From NCBI RefSeq assembly GCF_900120005.1, contig NZ_LT635451.1:296161-360160 (forward strand): a stretch of 64,000 bases of DNA, read 5' to 3'. Made by a program: the position numbers and the translations under genes. Below, one piece after another: positions 47,403 through 55,622 of the stretch. The stretch is from Holdemania sp. Marseille-P2844 (GTDB taxonomy: Bacteria; Bacillota_I; Bacilli_A; Erysipelotrichales; Erysipelotrichaceae). The notes beneath the pieces are model-generated. The model was given only the letters and a program-made list of their open reading frames with translations, was not told the DNA's origin and ran no database searches. Positions within the stretch are counted from its first letter, which is position 1. Every line of letters starts with the position of its first letter.

Positions 47403-50400
47403 TCGTCTGCATCCTGTGGCAGCACCGACTGGCGATCCGTCATGTCCATCCGCAGCGCGGCTTATTCTTTGCCCCTGAAGCGGACAGCGTGCTGGCGATT
47501 ACGCAAAAGAAGGAAGGGTGGCAGCTGCAGCTCAGCGACACACTGCAGTTTCTGGACAGTCCGCGCCGCTGCCGCCTGATCAGCCGGCGGCATGACGAGC
47601 TTTGTTATCTGCCGTTCTATGAGAAAATTGACCTCTTTTATACCTTTGATGAGACCGGATTTAATCAATACACGCTCTATCAGCGTCCGCAGGGTTGCTG
47701 GATGCTTAATGACCAGCGGTTGAGCGAACCCTGCGGCGATCAGGACGAACCGTGGGCAATACTTGACTTCGATCAGAATCTGGCGAAGGAAACAACGCAG
47801 TTTCCCGGTATGATCGTCAACGGCGTCCATCAGCGTCAGACCCGGCTGGAAGCGGGAATGCGCCTGCAGTTTGCTGCAGTAACGATCCTGATTCATCCGG
47901 CATTCATCGCACTCAACAATCCGGGAATGCAGCTCAAAATCAAGCTGAAGCCGCTGCGCCGGCAGGCTTTAGCCGACTGGATGTACCAGCCGCCGGATAA
48001 GCTGCCGCTTCCCTTTCATCCGACTTTTCAGTTTTATCCCGTCTATCCCCGATGTCCGCTGCACTTGCCCCCGGGCCCCCCAGTCAAGCTCAGACCCATG
48101 ACTTTCAGCGTACTGACGATCGGTCCTTCGCTGATGATGGGCGCGGCGTCGATTGCCGTCGGCTTGTCGTTAGGTCAGGGGGCGGCAGGGATGATGGTGC
48201 TGATGCCGGCCGTCATGATGGTTTCGGCGGTGTTCTGGCCGCTGGTTCAGCTGGCCGTGAATCATCTGTTAAACAGGCGTGATCGGCGTCGGCGCAAACA
48301 ATGGCTGGCGGACGTGCTGGAAGGGTGGGAACAAAGCTGCCAAACGGCGCTGCGGGAAACGACGGTGTTTCTGTCGCAGCGCTATCCGGAGGCTGACGCG
48401 CTAAAAAGGCAAATTGAAGAACAATCTGTTTTTGATACCGACAGTGCTCATCCGCTGTTCGGCAAGCTCAGTTTAGGCCGCCAGCGGCTGACGCTGATTC
48501 CTGAAATAAATCTGGACACACTGGATTTGCATCAACCCGCGGATCAAACGGTCAAGCAACAGATCGACGCCTGGCAAACAACCCATCCCTTCACTGCTGC
48601 CGCGCCGCTTCCCTGGGATCTCTTTGAGTGGGAACGAGTCGGTTTAGTCTGCGATGAAAAATCGCTGGCTGCTTTTTTCAATACGATTTTAATGACGCTG
48701 GCGCTCCATCACCAAGCGCAAAGCCTGGCTCTGGCCTGGATCGGTCCGGTGCCTGAAATTCTCTTTGAAACGCTTTGCTGGCTGCCGCAGATTTATGACG
48801 AACAAGGATTGCGGCGGATCTGGACGAAACGGGAAGATTGGGATCGCGGCCGGCGGCAGATTCAGGAAATTCCTGTTCCGACGTGGACGCTGGTGAGCGA
48901 TCCGGGCGCGGCTGCTTATTGGGAAGCGTCGAAGCCGAAATCCTGCGTGTGGCAGTTGGCGGCCCGATCGGAGGATCTGCGGCTGGCAGCGCAGCGAATT
49001 TTGATCATTGAGCAGGGACATGGCCGGATTCTGACGCGCTCACGTCAGCTTTGCCAGGAATTCGACGTGGATTTCAGCTATGCGAAAAGCTTCCGCGACA
49101 GTGCGCTGGCACTGTACCGCTATGGACAGAAAAGCCGGCCGTCCAGCCGGCAGGTTGACATTCAAAGTTTGCTGGGCCAGGCGGGAATCGGCTGTCCGCC
49201 CTGGCAGGAGTCGGCACGCCTGACGCAGCTGCGAATTCCTTTGGGGCTGGATGAACAAGGCCAGCCGGTAATTCTGGATCTGCATGAAAAAGGCCAGGGA
49301 CCGCATGGCTTAATCGCCGGGATGACCGGCAGCGGTAAAAGCCGGCTGTTGGAAACGCTCGTCTTGTCAGCGGCCTGGCATTACAGTCCGGATCAATTAC
49401 AGTTTGCGGTCATTGATTACAAAGGCGGCAGCCTGATCGAGCAGCTGCGTTTTCAAGGGCGGCTGATCCCGCATTGCTGTGCTCAACTGAACAATGTCGC
49501 AGAAGGTGGGGCAGAACGATCTTTGATCTACCTGCGGCAGGAATGCGAACGCCGGCAGCGCTGTTTCGCTCAGGCGCAGACACGGTTAAAGCAGCCCGTT
49601 GCCGATCTGGATCATTACCGCCAGCTGTGTCTTGACCACCCGCAGCTGACACCTTTGGCCCATTGCGTATTGATTATTGACGAATTCGCCGAGCTGAAGC
49701 AGTCGCAGCCGGAGTTTATGCGGGATTTGATCCAGATCTGCCGGATCGGACGCAGCCTGGGACTGCACCTGATCCTGGCGACACAGCGGCCGGCGGGCAT
49801 CGTCGACGAACAGATGTGGAGCAATTTCAATTTTAAGCTCTGTTTAAAAGTGGCGCAGAAACAGGACAGTCAGGAAATACTGCATTGCGATAAAGCGCTG
49901 CGGTTAACCCGGCCGGGACAATTTCTGCTGCTGAGCCAGCAGGATCTAATCCAGGGACAATGCGCGTGGTTAGGCGGTAAGCAGACGCCGGATCCCATTA
50001 TCCGCTGGCTGGATTCCCGGCTGCAGCCGATCCGCGAGGTGCGGCGGGGTAAAAATAACAGCCTGCGCCAAAGTGAAGCGCTGATGGCAGCGATGCTGCG
50101 GGAAGCGGACCGCCGCGGTTTGTCCGCGCCGCCGCTGTGGCCGCCGTTGCCGGCGGCGGTGGATTTGGCCGAACTGAAAAAACAGACGGCCGGGCTGGTG
50201 CTGGGCGTCGGCGATGATCCGCAGCATCGCGCCACGCCGGTGATTGTTCACCCTTTGGCGCATGGTTTGTTCATCAGTGAGGAAGCGGCGCCACAGGAGG
50301 CCTTCTTGCGATGTCTGATCCAAAGCGCGGGACGGTTTGACCAAGCGGCTGAGTTTGTCGTACTGGATCCGCTGGATCAGCTGCCGCAGTTCTGTGCGGA

Positions 50401-51295
50401 ACCCGCGGTTATCGAAGTTCTGACGTTACAGCAGCCGGAATTGATGGAACGATTTTTCAGCTTGCTTAAGCGCGGTCTGCGGCAGCGTCAATCCGCTGAA
50501 ATTCCGTTGTTTGTCCTGACGCTTCAGCTCAGCACAATTCTGGAACGTTATGACAATCTGGCGCTGTTTCAGCAGCTTTTGGAAGAAGGTCCGTCGTTAA
50601 ACCTGTATTTATTGTGCGCGGAGAAGCAAGTCAGTCGGCTGCCGCTGCGTCTGACGCAGAGTCTGCGGATTCGCTATATCCTTGGTCCGGCCGCGCCGGC
50701 CCAGCTTGGCGAGGTGCTGGAGCGAACCTGGACTCAACCGCTGGCGAGCGGTTGGGGATTGGTTCAGAAGGAGTCCGTTCTGAATTTCGTTTTGGCCCGG
50801 CCGCTTTCTCCACTTCTAAACGATAAACCGAAACGCTGGCAGCTGCCGCGTCTGCCGCAGCGTCTGCCGCGCCGCTGGCTGAAAAAGAAAGCCGTGTTTC
50901 TGGGCGTGGATCCAATTCTGTGCAGGCCGGTCTATGCGACGCTGCATTCGCGGCAGCATCTGGTTGTACTCAGCTGTGAAGCGAAGCTCTGCGCCGCCAG
51001 GATCCGTCAGCTTGGCGGCGGGCCTTATCCCATCGTCGATGTCTCCCGGCTTGACGAAGCGGAAATCATCGCGTTTTTGGAAGGAGAAGCGCCGTTTGTT
51101 CTGGTTGGCACAGCGAGCGATTTGCAGCGCAGCACATGGCGCAGGCTGGTTGATTTTTCATTGACGTTGTGGTCCGGCCCGGGCTTGCGGCAGCAGCTGT
51201 TTTTCCCGGTGCCTGCCACGATAGCAAATTTAACAGATCAGGAAAGTATGTGGATTCAAAACGAACAAATGCAACGATTGAAGGAGATAGAATAA
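47399..51295 (+). CDS. EssC-like FtsK/SpoIIIE-family ATPase of the type VII secretion system
   Basis: The 1298-residue protein has an N-terminal FHA-like beta region (about 1-190) and two hydrophobic segments near 234-292. A first FtsK-like ATPase domain has Walker A GMTGSGKS at 641-648 and Walker B VLIIDEFAEL at about 756-765, plus LATQRP. The second domain (from about 925) and the third (from about 1160) align in layout but have no P-loop (SEEAAPQEAF and LSCEAKLCAA stand at the expected places). EssC drives export of WXG100 proteins across the membrane. Here only the first domain looks able to hydrolyse ATP. It lies between the exported protein gene and the YukD/EsaB-like gene. Confidence 0.88.
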   Translation: MIVCILWQHRLAIRHVHPQRGLFFAPEADSVLAITQKKEGWQLQLSDTLQFLDSPRRCRLISRRHDELCYLPFYEKIDLFYTFDETGFNQYTLYQRPQGCWMLNDQRLSEPCGDQDEPWAILDFDQNLAKETTQFPGMIVNGVHQRQTRLEAGMRLQFAAVTILIHPAFIALNNPGMQLKIKLKPLRRQALADWMYQPPDKLPLPFHPTFQFYPVYPRCPLHLPPGPPVKLRPMTFSVLTIGPSLMMGAASIAVGLSLGQGAAGMMVLMPAVMMVSAVFWPLVQLAVNHLLNRRDRRRRKQWLADVLEGWEQSCQTALRETTVFLSQRYPEADALKRQIEEQSVFDTDSAHPLFGKLSLGRQRLTLIPEINLDTLDLHQPADQTVKQQIDAWQTTHPFTAAAPLPWDLFEWERVGLVCDEKSLAAFFNTILMTLALHHQAQSLALAWIGPVPEILFETLCWLPQIYDEQGLRRIWTKREDWDRGRRQIQEIPVPTWTLVSDPGAAAYWEASKPKSCVWQLAARSEDLRLAAQRILIIEQGHGRILTRSRQLCQEFDVDFSYAKSFRDSALALYRYGQKSRPSSRQVDIQSLLGQAGIGCPPWQESARLTQLRIPLGLDEQGQPVILDLHEKGQGPHGLIAGMTGSGKSRLLETLVLSAAWHYSPDQLQFAVIDYKGGSLIEQLRFQGRLIPHCCAQLNNVAEGGAERSLIYLRQECERRQRCFAQAQTRLKQPVADLDHYRQLCLDHPQLTPLAHCVLIIDEFAELKQSQPEFMRDLIQICRIGRSLGLHLILATQRPAGIVDEQMWSNFNFKLCLKVAQKQDSQEILHCDKALRLTRPGQFLLLSQQDLIQGQCAWLGGKQTPDPIIRWLDSRLQPIREVRRGKNNSLRQSEALMAAMLREADRRGLSAPPLWPPLPAAVDLAELKKQTAGLVLGVGDDPQHRATPVIVHPLAHGLFISEEAAPQEAFLRCLIQSAGRFDQAAEFVVLDPLDQLPQFCAEPAVIEVLTLQQPELMERFFSLLKRGLRQRQSAEIPLFVLTLQLSTILERYDNLALFQQLLEEGPSLNLYLLCAEKQVSRLPLRLTQSLRIRYILGPAAPAQLGEVLERTWTQPLASGWGLVQKESVLNFVLARPLSPLLNDKPKRWQLPRLPQRLPRRWLKKKAVFLGVDPILCRPVYATLHSRQHLVVLSCEAKLCAARIRQLGGGPYPIVDVSRLDEAEIIAFLEGEAPFVLVGTASDLQRSTWRRLVDFSLTLWSGPGLRQQLFFPVPATIANLTDQESMWIQNEQMQRLKEIE

Positions 51296-51296
51296 A

Positions 51297-51551
51297 ATGG
51301 AAAATGAAGTTTTACTGGGTTTTGAATTAGTCTGCTGCGACGCGTATTTTGAATGCAGCGTCGATTCGTCGCTGACGCTGCGGGAAATTGTCGAAGGCCT
51401 GCAGGAGATGAGTCCGCCGGAAATCCGCGAGGAATTTGATCTATGTCAGCCGCTGATCTTATGTGATCCCCAAGAGCACCGGATTCTGGACGAACAAAAA
51501 ACAGCCGCCCAGCTGCGGCTGCCGGACGGCTTTAAGATTCTGATTTTCTGA
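51297..51551 (+). CDS. YukD/EsaB-like small protein with ubiquitin-like fold (candidate)
   Basis: The 84-residue acidic protein starts one base after the EssC-like stop. Its pattern is a beta strand (LGFELVCCDAYFECSVD), then a helix (LTLREIVEGLQEM), then LILCDPQEHRILDEQKTAAQLRLPDGFKILIF. This fits the ubiquitin-like YukD/EsaB proteins, which accompany EssC in Firmicute T7SS and often end with a strand after L.LPDG. The identification rests mostly on size, pattern and position. Its last 20 bases overlap the end of the convergent TtcA-like gene. Confidence 0.65.
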   Translation: MENEVLLGFELVCCDAYFECSVDSSLTLREIVEGLQEMSPPEIREEFDLCQPLILCDPQEHRILDEQKTAAQLRLPDGFKILIF

Positions 51552-52323
51552 TCGGATGAATTTCGGTTTGGCCTGTGGCAGGTTCTTTTTGCCACAGGCT
51601 GAGCTGCTTTTCATTGTGCAGCATCAGCAGGAAGTTGTCGCGGGCCATTGGATATTCCGCGTACAGCCGCTCCAGCATTTCTTTCATATCCTGCCTTCGG
51701 GTGTAGCCATCCATCGGACAGGTCGATTTCACAACCGGTACGCCGCAGCTCTGTACCGCCGCGCGGATTTGATTTTCACGGGCGTAGATGAAAGGCCGGA
51801 TAAACGGCATTTCGGCGTTGGATAAATACATCTTCGGCGCGAAGGTGGCCAGCCGGCCGCCATAGATCGCATTCATCAATAAGGTTTCAATCGCGTCGTC
51901 CCCATGGTGCGCAAACGCGACTTTCGTGCAGCCGAAGTCCTTTGCGGCCCGGTTGACGGCGCCTTTTTTCAACGTTGAGCACAACGAGCATTTCAAGGAA
52001 CCATCCGCATTGGCCTGAATTTTTAGAATCTCGTAGATTCGGCTGGGCACGAGTTCCAGCCGGATGCCGCGCTGTTTGAAAAAGGCTTCGGCATCCGTAA
52101 AGTCCATATCGGGAAAGCCCATCTGAATATGAATGCCGACGACTTCAAACTGCTTGCTTTGGATCCGCCGGCAGAACTGCTGGTAAAGATGCAGGCAATA
52201 AAGCAAAAGCATCGAATCCTTGCCTCCGGAGACGCCGACGGCAATCCGGTCGTGATCGGCGATCATGCCGTAGTCCTGATCGGCTTTGCGGATACAGCCT
52301 AAAATTTGTTTCATCGCATTCAT
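51532..52323 (-). CDS. TtcA-like tRNA 2-thiocytidine/thiolation PP-loop ATPase
   Basis: The 263-residue protein has the PP-loop motif SGGKDSMLLL, the CSLCSTLKKGAVNRAA iron-sulfur/thiolation CxxC motif and the GHHGDDAIET-like segment (AHHGDDAIETLLMNAIYGG) of the TtcA/TtuA group. It also has a CPMDG near the C-terminus. It likely thiolates a tRNA base using ATP. The group also contains close relatives with other tRNA targets, so the symbol is left open. AGGAGGAC lies before its ATG. Confidence 0.85.
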   Translation of the reverse strand: MNAMKQILGCIRKADQDYGMIADHDRIAVGVSGGKDSMLLLYCLHLYQQFCRRIQSKQFEVVGIHIQMGFPDMDFTDAEAFFKQRGIRLELVPSRIYEILKIQANADGSLKCSLCSTLKKGAVNRAAKDFGCTKVAFAHHGDDAIETLLMNAIYGGRLATFAPKMYLSNAEMPFIRPFIYARENQIRAAVQSCGVPVVKSTCPMDGYTRRQDMKEMLERLYAEYPMARDNFLLMLHNEKQLSLWQKEPATGQTEIHPIRKSES

Positions 52324-52431
52324 GGTTTTGTCCTCCTGACGTTTTTTACTTCCGTCCTATTATACCACAGGCCCTGTTTGAAGCCCAGGTGAACATTCCG
52401 TGTGAGATTTACGCGGATACGGCGATAGGCT

Positions 52432-52460
52432 TTGCAAACGGATGGGAGCCTTGGTATAAT
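52432..52460 (+). promoter_or_regulatory. SigA promoter of truB
   Basis: TTGCAA (52432-52437) and a consensus TATAAT (52455-52460) are 17 bases apart. It gives truB-ribF its own transcription start. Confidence 0.8.
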
Positions 52461-52485
52461 GAAACGTGGAGTTTGGAGTGATACA

Positions 52486-53334
52486 GTGGACGGAATTTGT
52501 TTAATTAATAAACCGGCAGGCATGACGTCGTTCGACGTGGTTTATCAGGTCCGTAAAGCCGCCGGCATCAAGAGCGTCGGGCATACCGGAACCCTTGATC
52601 CGCAGGCGACGGGCGTCCTGGTTGTGCTGCTGGGCCGGGCTTGCAAAGCGCTGCCGTATTTATCAGGCAAGACGAAAGAATACATCGCCGAGCTGACGCT
52701 GGGCACAAAAACCGATACGGGCGATATCTGGGGTAAACCGTTGGAAACCAGACCGGTTCGCGAGGTTGAATCGACGCAGCTGGAAGCGGTGCTCAACAGC
52801 TTTCTTGGCGTTTCGCTGCAGCTGCCGCCGATGGTATCCGCAATCAAAAAGGACGGCAAGAAGCTGTATGAATATGCCCGCGAGGGCGTGGCGGTCGAAC
52901 GGGAAAAACGTCCGATCGAAATCACGGAAATCGAATTATTGCAGACCGCTCCGGTCATCCGTTTCCGCGTCGTTTGTTCCAACGGAACTTATGTGCGCAC
53001 CTTGTGCGAAGACATCGCGGAAAAACTGGGAACCGTGGGCACGATGAGCAGTCTGGTCCGGACTCGGGCCTGCGGCTATACCTTAGAACAATGTCAGTCG
53101 CTAAACGAGGTCCGGCAGGGCTGTTTTCAGCTTGTTTCCATCTATGACGGCATTGCCAGCCAATATCCGCTGATCGAAGCGGATCCAGCGCAGATTCCGG
53201 ATATTAAAAACGGCAAGCGGCTGCACTTGGACAGCATGGAACCCATCGTCGGCGTCGTCAGCGGAAAGCAGGTGCTGGCGATGATGGAACGGCAGGAAGA
53301 TGGAATTTACCGCTGCCTGCGGGGATTATGGTAG
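52486..53334 (+). CDS. truB: tRNA pseudouridine55 synthase TruB
   Basis: I start it at GTG 52486, seven bases after TTTGGAG. An ATG at 52459 lies in the -10 box and cannot be used from this promoter. The 282-residue protein has GICLINKPAGMTSFDVV, the catalytic-Asp motif HTGTLDPQATGVL (Asp38), KTKEYIAELTLG and FRVVCSNGTYVRTL. It makes pseudouridine 55 in the T loop of tRNAs. ribF starts 11 bases after its stop. Confidence 0.95.
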   Translation: MDGICLINKPAGMTSFDVVYQVRKAAGIKSVGHTGTLDPQATGVLVVLLGRACKALPYLSGKTKEYIAELTLGTKTDTGDIWGKPLETRPVREVESTQLEAVLNSFLGVSLQLPPMVSAIKKDGKKLYEYAREGVAVEREKRPIEITEIELLQTAPVIRFRVVCSNGTYVRTLCEDIAEKLGTVGTMSSLVRTRACGYTLEQCQSLNEVRQGCFQLVSIYDGIASQYPLIEADPAQIPDIKNGKRLHLDSMEPIVGVVSGKQVLAMMERQEDGIYRCLRGLW

Positions 53335-53345
53335 GAGAAATATCA

Positions 53346-54284
53346 ATGAAAGTAGATATGATAAAAACGCATGGCGGGCCGGTTCTGGAAGGGCCGGTCT
53401 GCGCCTGCATCGGCTATTTTGACGGTCTGCATCGCGGACACCGGGCGTTGATTGACGAAACGATCCGCCGGGCGAAGGCGGCGGGGTGCGACAGCGCGCT
53501 GATCACATTTTCACCTGATCCGTGGATCACGATCGGCAAGATGCAGAAAGTGCAGCATTTAACGACGCTGGAGCAGCGCATCGAGCTGGCCGGCAAGATG
53601 GGAATAGACCGTGTGATCGTACTGGATTTTGTTAAAGAAATGGCCGAGCTGTCGCCGCAGGCGTTCATTGACATGCTGGCGGAGCATTGCCGTCTGAAGG
53701 TATTAGTCTGCGGTTTTGATTTTCATTATGGAAAATTCGGCAGCGGCAGTGTCGAAACGCTCAGAGCTGAAGCTGATGGACGGTTTGACGTCGTGGTGAT
53801 CGCGGCGGTCAACGATCAGGGCGATAAGATCAGTTCTTCACGGATCTGTCGTTGTCTGGAACGGGGCGACGTTGCGGAGGCCGGGCGTTTGTTAGGCTAT
53901 CCTTATGAAATCCGCGGCGTGGTCGTTCACGGCCGTCAGAAGGGCCGCGAGTGGGGCTTTCCCACCGCAAATTTAAAAACGGATGAGGAAACGCTGCTGC
54001 CTTTAGGCGGCGTGTATGCCGGGGAAGCGGAAAGCAAAGGCCGCTGTTGGAAGGCGATGATCAATATCGGCCACAATCCGACCTGCAATCCGGTTCGCGA
54101 GCTGTCGGTTGAAGCAAACCTGTTGGACTGTGCGGAAGATTTTTACGATCAGCCGATGCGGCTGCGCTTTTACAAGCGGCTGCGGGCAGAGCAGCAATTC
54201 GCTTCGCTGACGGAATTAGTCGATCAGCTTCGCCGGGATCAACAGGCCGTCCGCGAGGTTGTTCAGGAGCCGGGAGATGAATGA
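53346..54284 (+). CDS. ribF: Bifunctional riboflavin kinase/FAD synthetase RibF
   Basis: From ATG 53346 (TAGGAGAAA upstream) the protein is 312 residues. The N-terminal FAD synthetase domain has CIGYFDGLHRGHRALI with the HxGH-type nucleotide site and ICR-type SSSRICRCLERGD. The C-terminal riboflavin kinase domain has GVVVHGRQKGREWGFPTANL and the metal-site PTxN pattern (FPTANL). It converts riboflavin to FMN and FAD. It overlaps the methyltransferase gene. Confidence 0.95.
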   Translation: MKVDMIKTHGGPVLEGPVCACIGYFDGLHRGHRALIDETIRRAKAAGCDSALITFSPDPWITIGKMQKVQHLTTLEQRIELAGKMGIDRVIVLDFVKEMAELSPQAFIDMLAEHCRLKVLVCGFDFHYGKFGSGSVETLRAEADGRFDVVVIAAVNDQGDKISSSRICRCLERGDVAEAGRLLGYPYEIRGVVVHGRQKGREWGFPTANLKTDEETLLPLGGVYAGEAESKGRCWKAMINIGHNPTCNPVRELSVEANLLDCAEDFYDQPMRLRFYKRLRAEQQFASLTELVDQLRRDQQAVREVVQEPGDE

Positions 54285-55608
54285 ACAATTCTTAAAGCGG
54301 ATGCAGACGCTGCTGGGGGCGGAGTACGACGCTTATGTGGAAACCCTGCACAATCCGCCCTTTCGCGGTTTGCGGGCCAATTTGTTAAAAATCCAGCCAG
54401 ATGCCTTAGTTAAGCGTCAATTCGCTTCCTTGTCGCCCTCTCCCTTTGCCCGGGAAGGCTTTGTGCTGACCGGTTCGGAAACAGGTCTGGGCAATCATAT
54501 TTATCATCGCCAGGGATTGTTTTACATGCAGGAGCCATCGGCTTCGTCGGCGGTGACTGTGCTGGATCCGCAGCCGGGCGACTGGGTGCTGGACTTATGC
54601 GCGGCGCCGGGCGGCAAAAGTACGCAGATCGCGGCGCGGATCGGCCATGCCGGCTTTCTGATCGCCAATGAAATCGACGGCGGCCGGGCGCGCGTCTTAA
54701 TGAGCAATCTGGAACGTTTAGGCGTCAGCGAAGCCCTGATCACTCACGCTTCCCCAGAACAGCTGTGTCCGCAGTTAACGGGCTGGATGGACAAAGTTCT
54801 GGTAGATGCCCCATGCAGCGGCGAAGGTATGTTTAAAAAGGAAGATCAGGCGCTGGCCGACTGGAGCGTCGAGCATGTCCGCTCCTGCGGTCTGCGTCAG
54901 CAGAAAATTTTAGAATCGGCCGTATTCACGCTGAAGGAACAAGGCATTCTTGTCTATTCGACCTGCACGTACGCCCCGGAGGAAAACGAACAGGTTATTG
55001 ATCAGTTTCTGCGGAAGCATCCGGAAATGGAGCTGCTCGACTGCGGCGTGAAGTTTGGCCGGCCAGGCTTGTCGCTGGGGCTTGTCGACGGTGCGAAGGT
55101 CCGGCGGATTTTCCCGATGGATCAGGGCGAAGGTCATTTTGTCGCGAAGCTGCGCAAAAGGGCGCCTCAGCCTTCAGTCCGCCAGCGGTTTGTCAAAAGT
55201 TCGCCGCTGCCGCCGGCAGCCCGGGACTTTTTCAACGATCAGCTGACGGAGATCGGCAACCTGCATTTCCATCTGGAACAGGACCGGTTGTCCCTGATGC
55301 GGCATGAATTTATCCAGCTGGATAAAATTCCGGTGCTGCGGCAGGGGGTAATGGCCGGGGAAATCGTCAAAAATCGGCTGGAACCGCACCATCATTTCTA
55401 TACGTCCGCCTTGCTTCAGGATCGTTTTATAAAAACCGTGGAGCTGGATGAAAACCAGCTTGTGCTCTATTTGCAAGGACTGCCGTTAACGATGAACGCC
55501 CCGCGCGGCTTTCTCTGCCTGAGATTTGAAGGCTATCCCGTCGGCTTTGGCAAGAGCGACGGCGCCGTGATTAAAAATAAATACCCCAAAGGACTGCGTA
55601 CACGCTGA
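54277..55608 (+). CDS. RsmF-like 16S rRNA m5C methyltransferase
   Basis: From ATG 54277 the product is 443 residues. The Rossmann SAM domain has LDLCAAPGGKSTQIA, DAPCSGEGMFKK (TC-motif-side Pro-Cys) and VYSTCTYAPEENE (catalytic Cys). A C-terminal RsmF/PUA-like region (about 300-440) includes FLCLRFEGYPVGFGKSDGAVIKNKYPKGLR. This layout is the RsmF/YebU class of NOL1/NOP2/Sun methylases. It overlaps ribF by 8 bases and is the third gene of the truB unit. Confidence 0.9.
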   Translation: MNEQFLKRMQTLLGAEYDAYVETLHNPPFRGLRANLLKIQPDALVKRQFASLSPSPFAREGFVLTGSETGLGNHIYHRQGLFYMQEPSASSAVTVLDPQPGDWVLDLCAAPGGKSTQIAARIGHAGFLIANEIDGGRARVLMSNLERLGVSEALITHASPEQLCPQLTGWMDKVLVDAPCSGEGMFKKEDQALADWSVEHVRSCGLRQQKILESAVFTLKEQGILVYSTCTYAPEENEQVIDQFLRKHPEMELLDCGVKFGRPGLSLGLVDGAKVRRIFPMDQGEGHFVAKLRKRAPQPSVRQRFVKSSPLPPAARDFFNDQLTEIGNLHFHLEQDRLSLMRHEFIQLDKIPVLRQGVMAGEIVKNRLEPHHHFYTSALLQDRFIKTVELDENQLVLYLQGLPLTMNAPRGFLCLRFEGYPVGFGKSDGAVIKNKYPKGLRTR

Positions 55609-55622
55609 AGGAGGATGATCCC

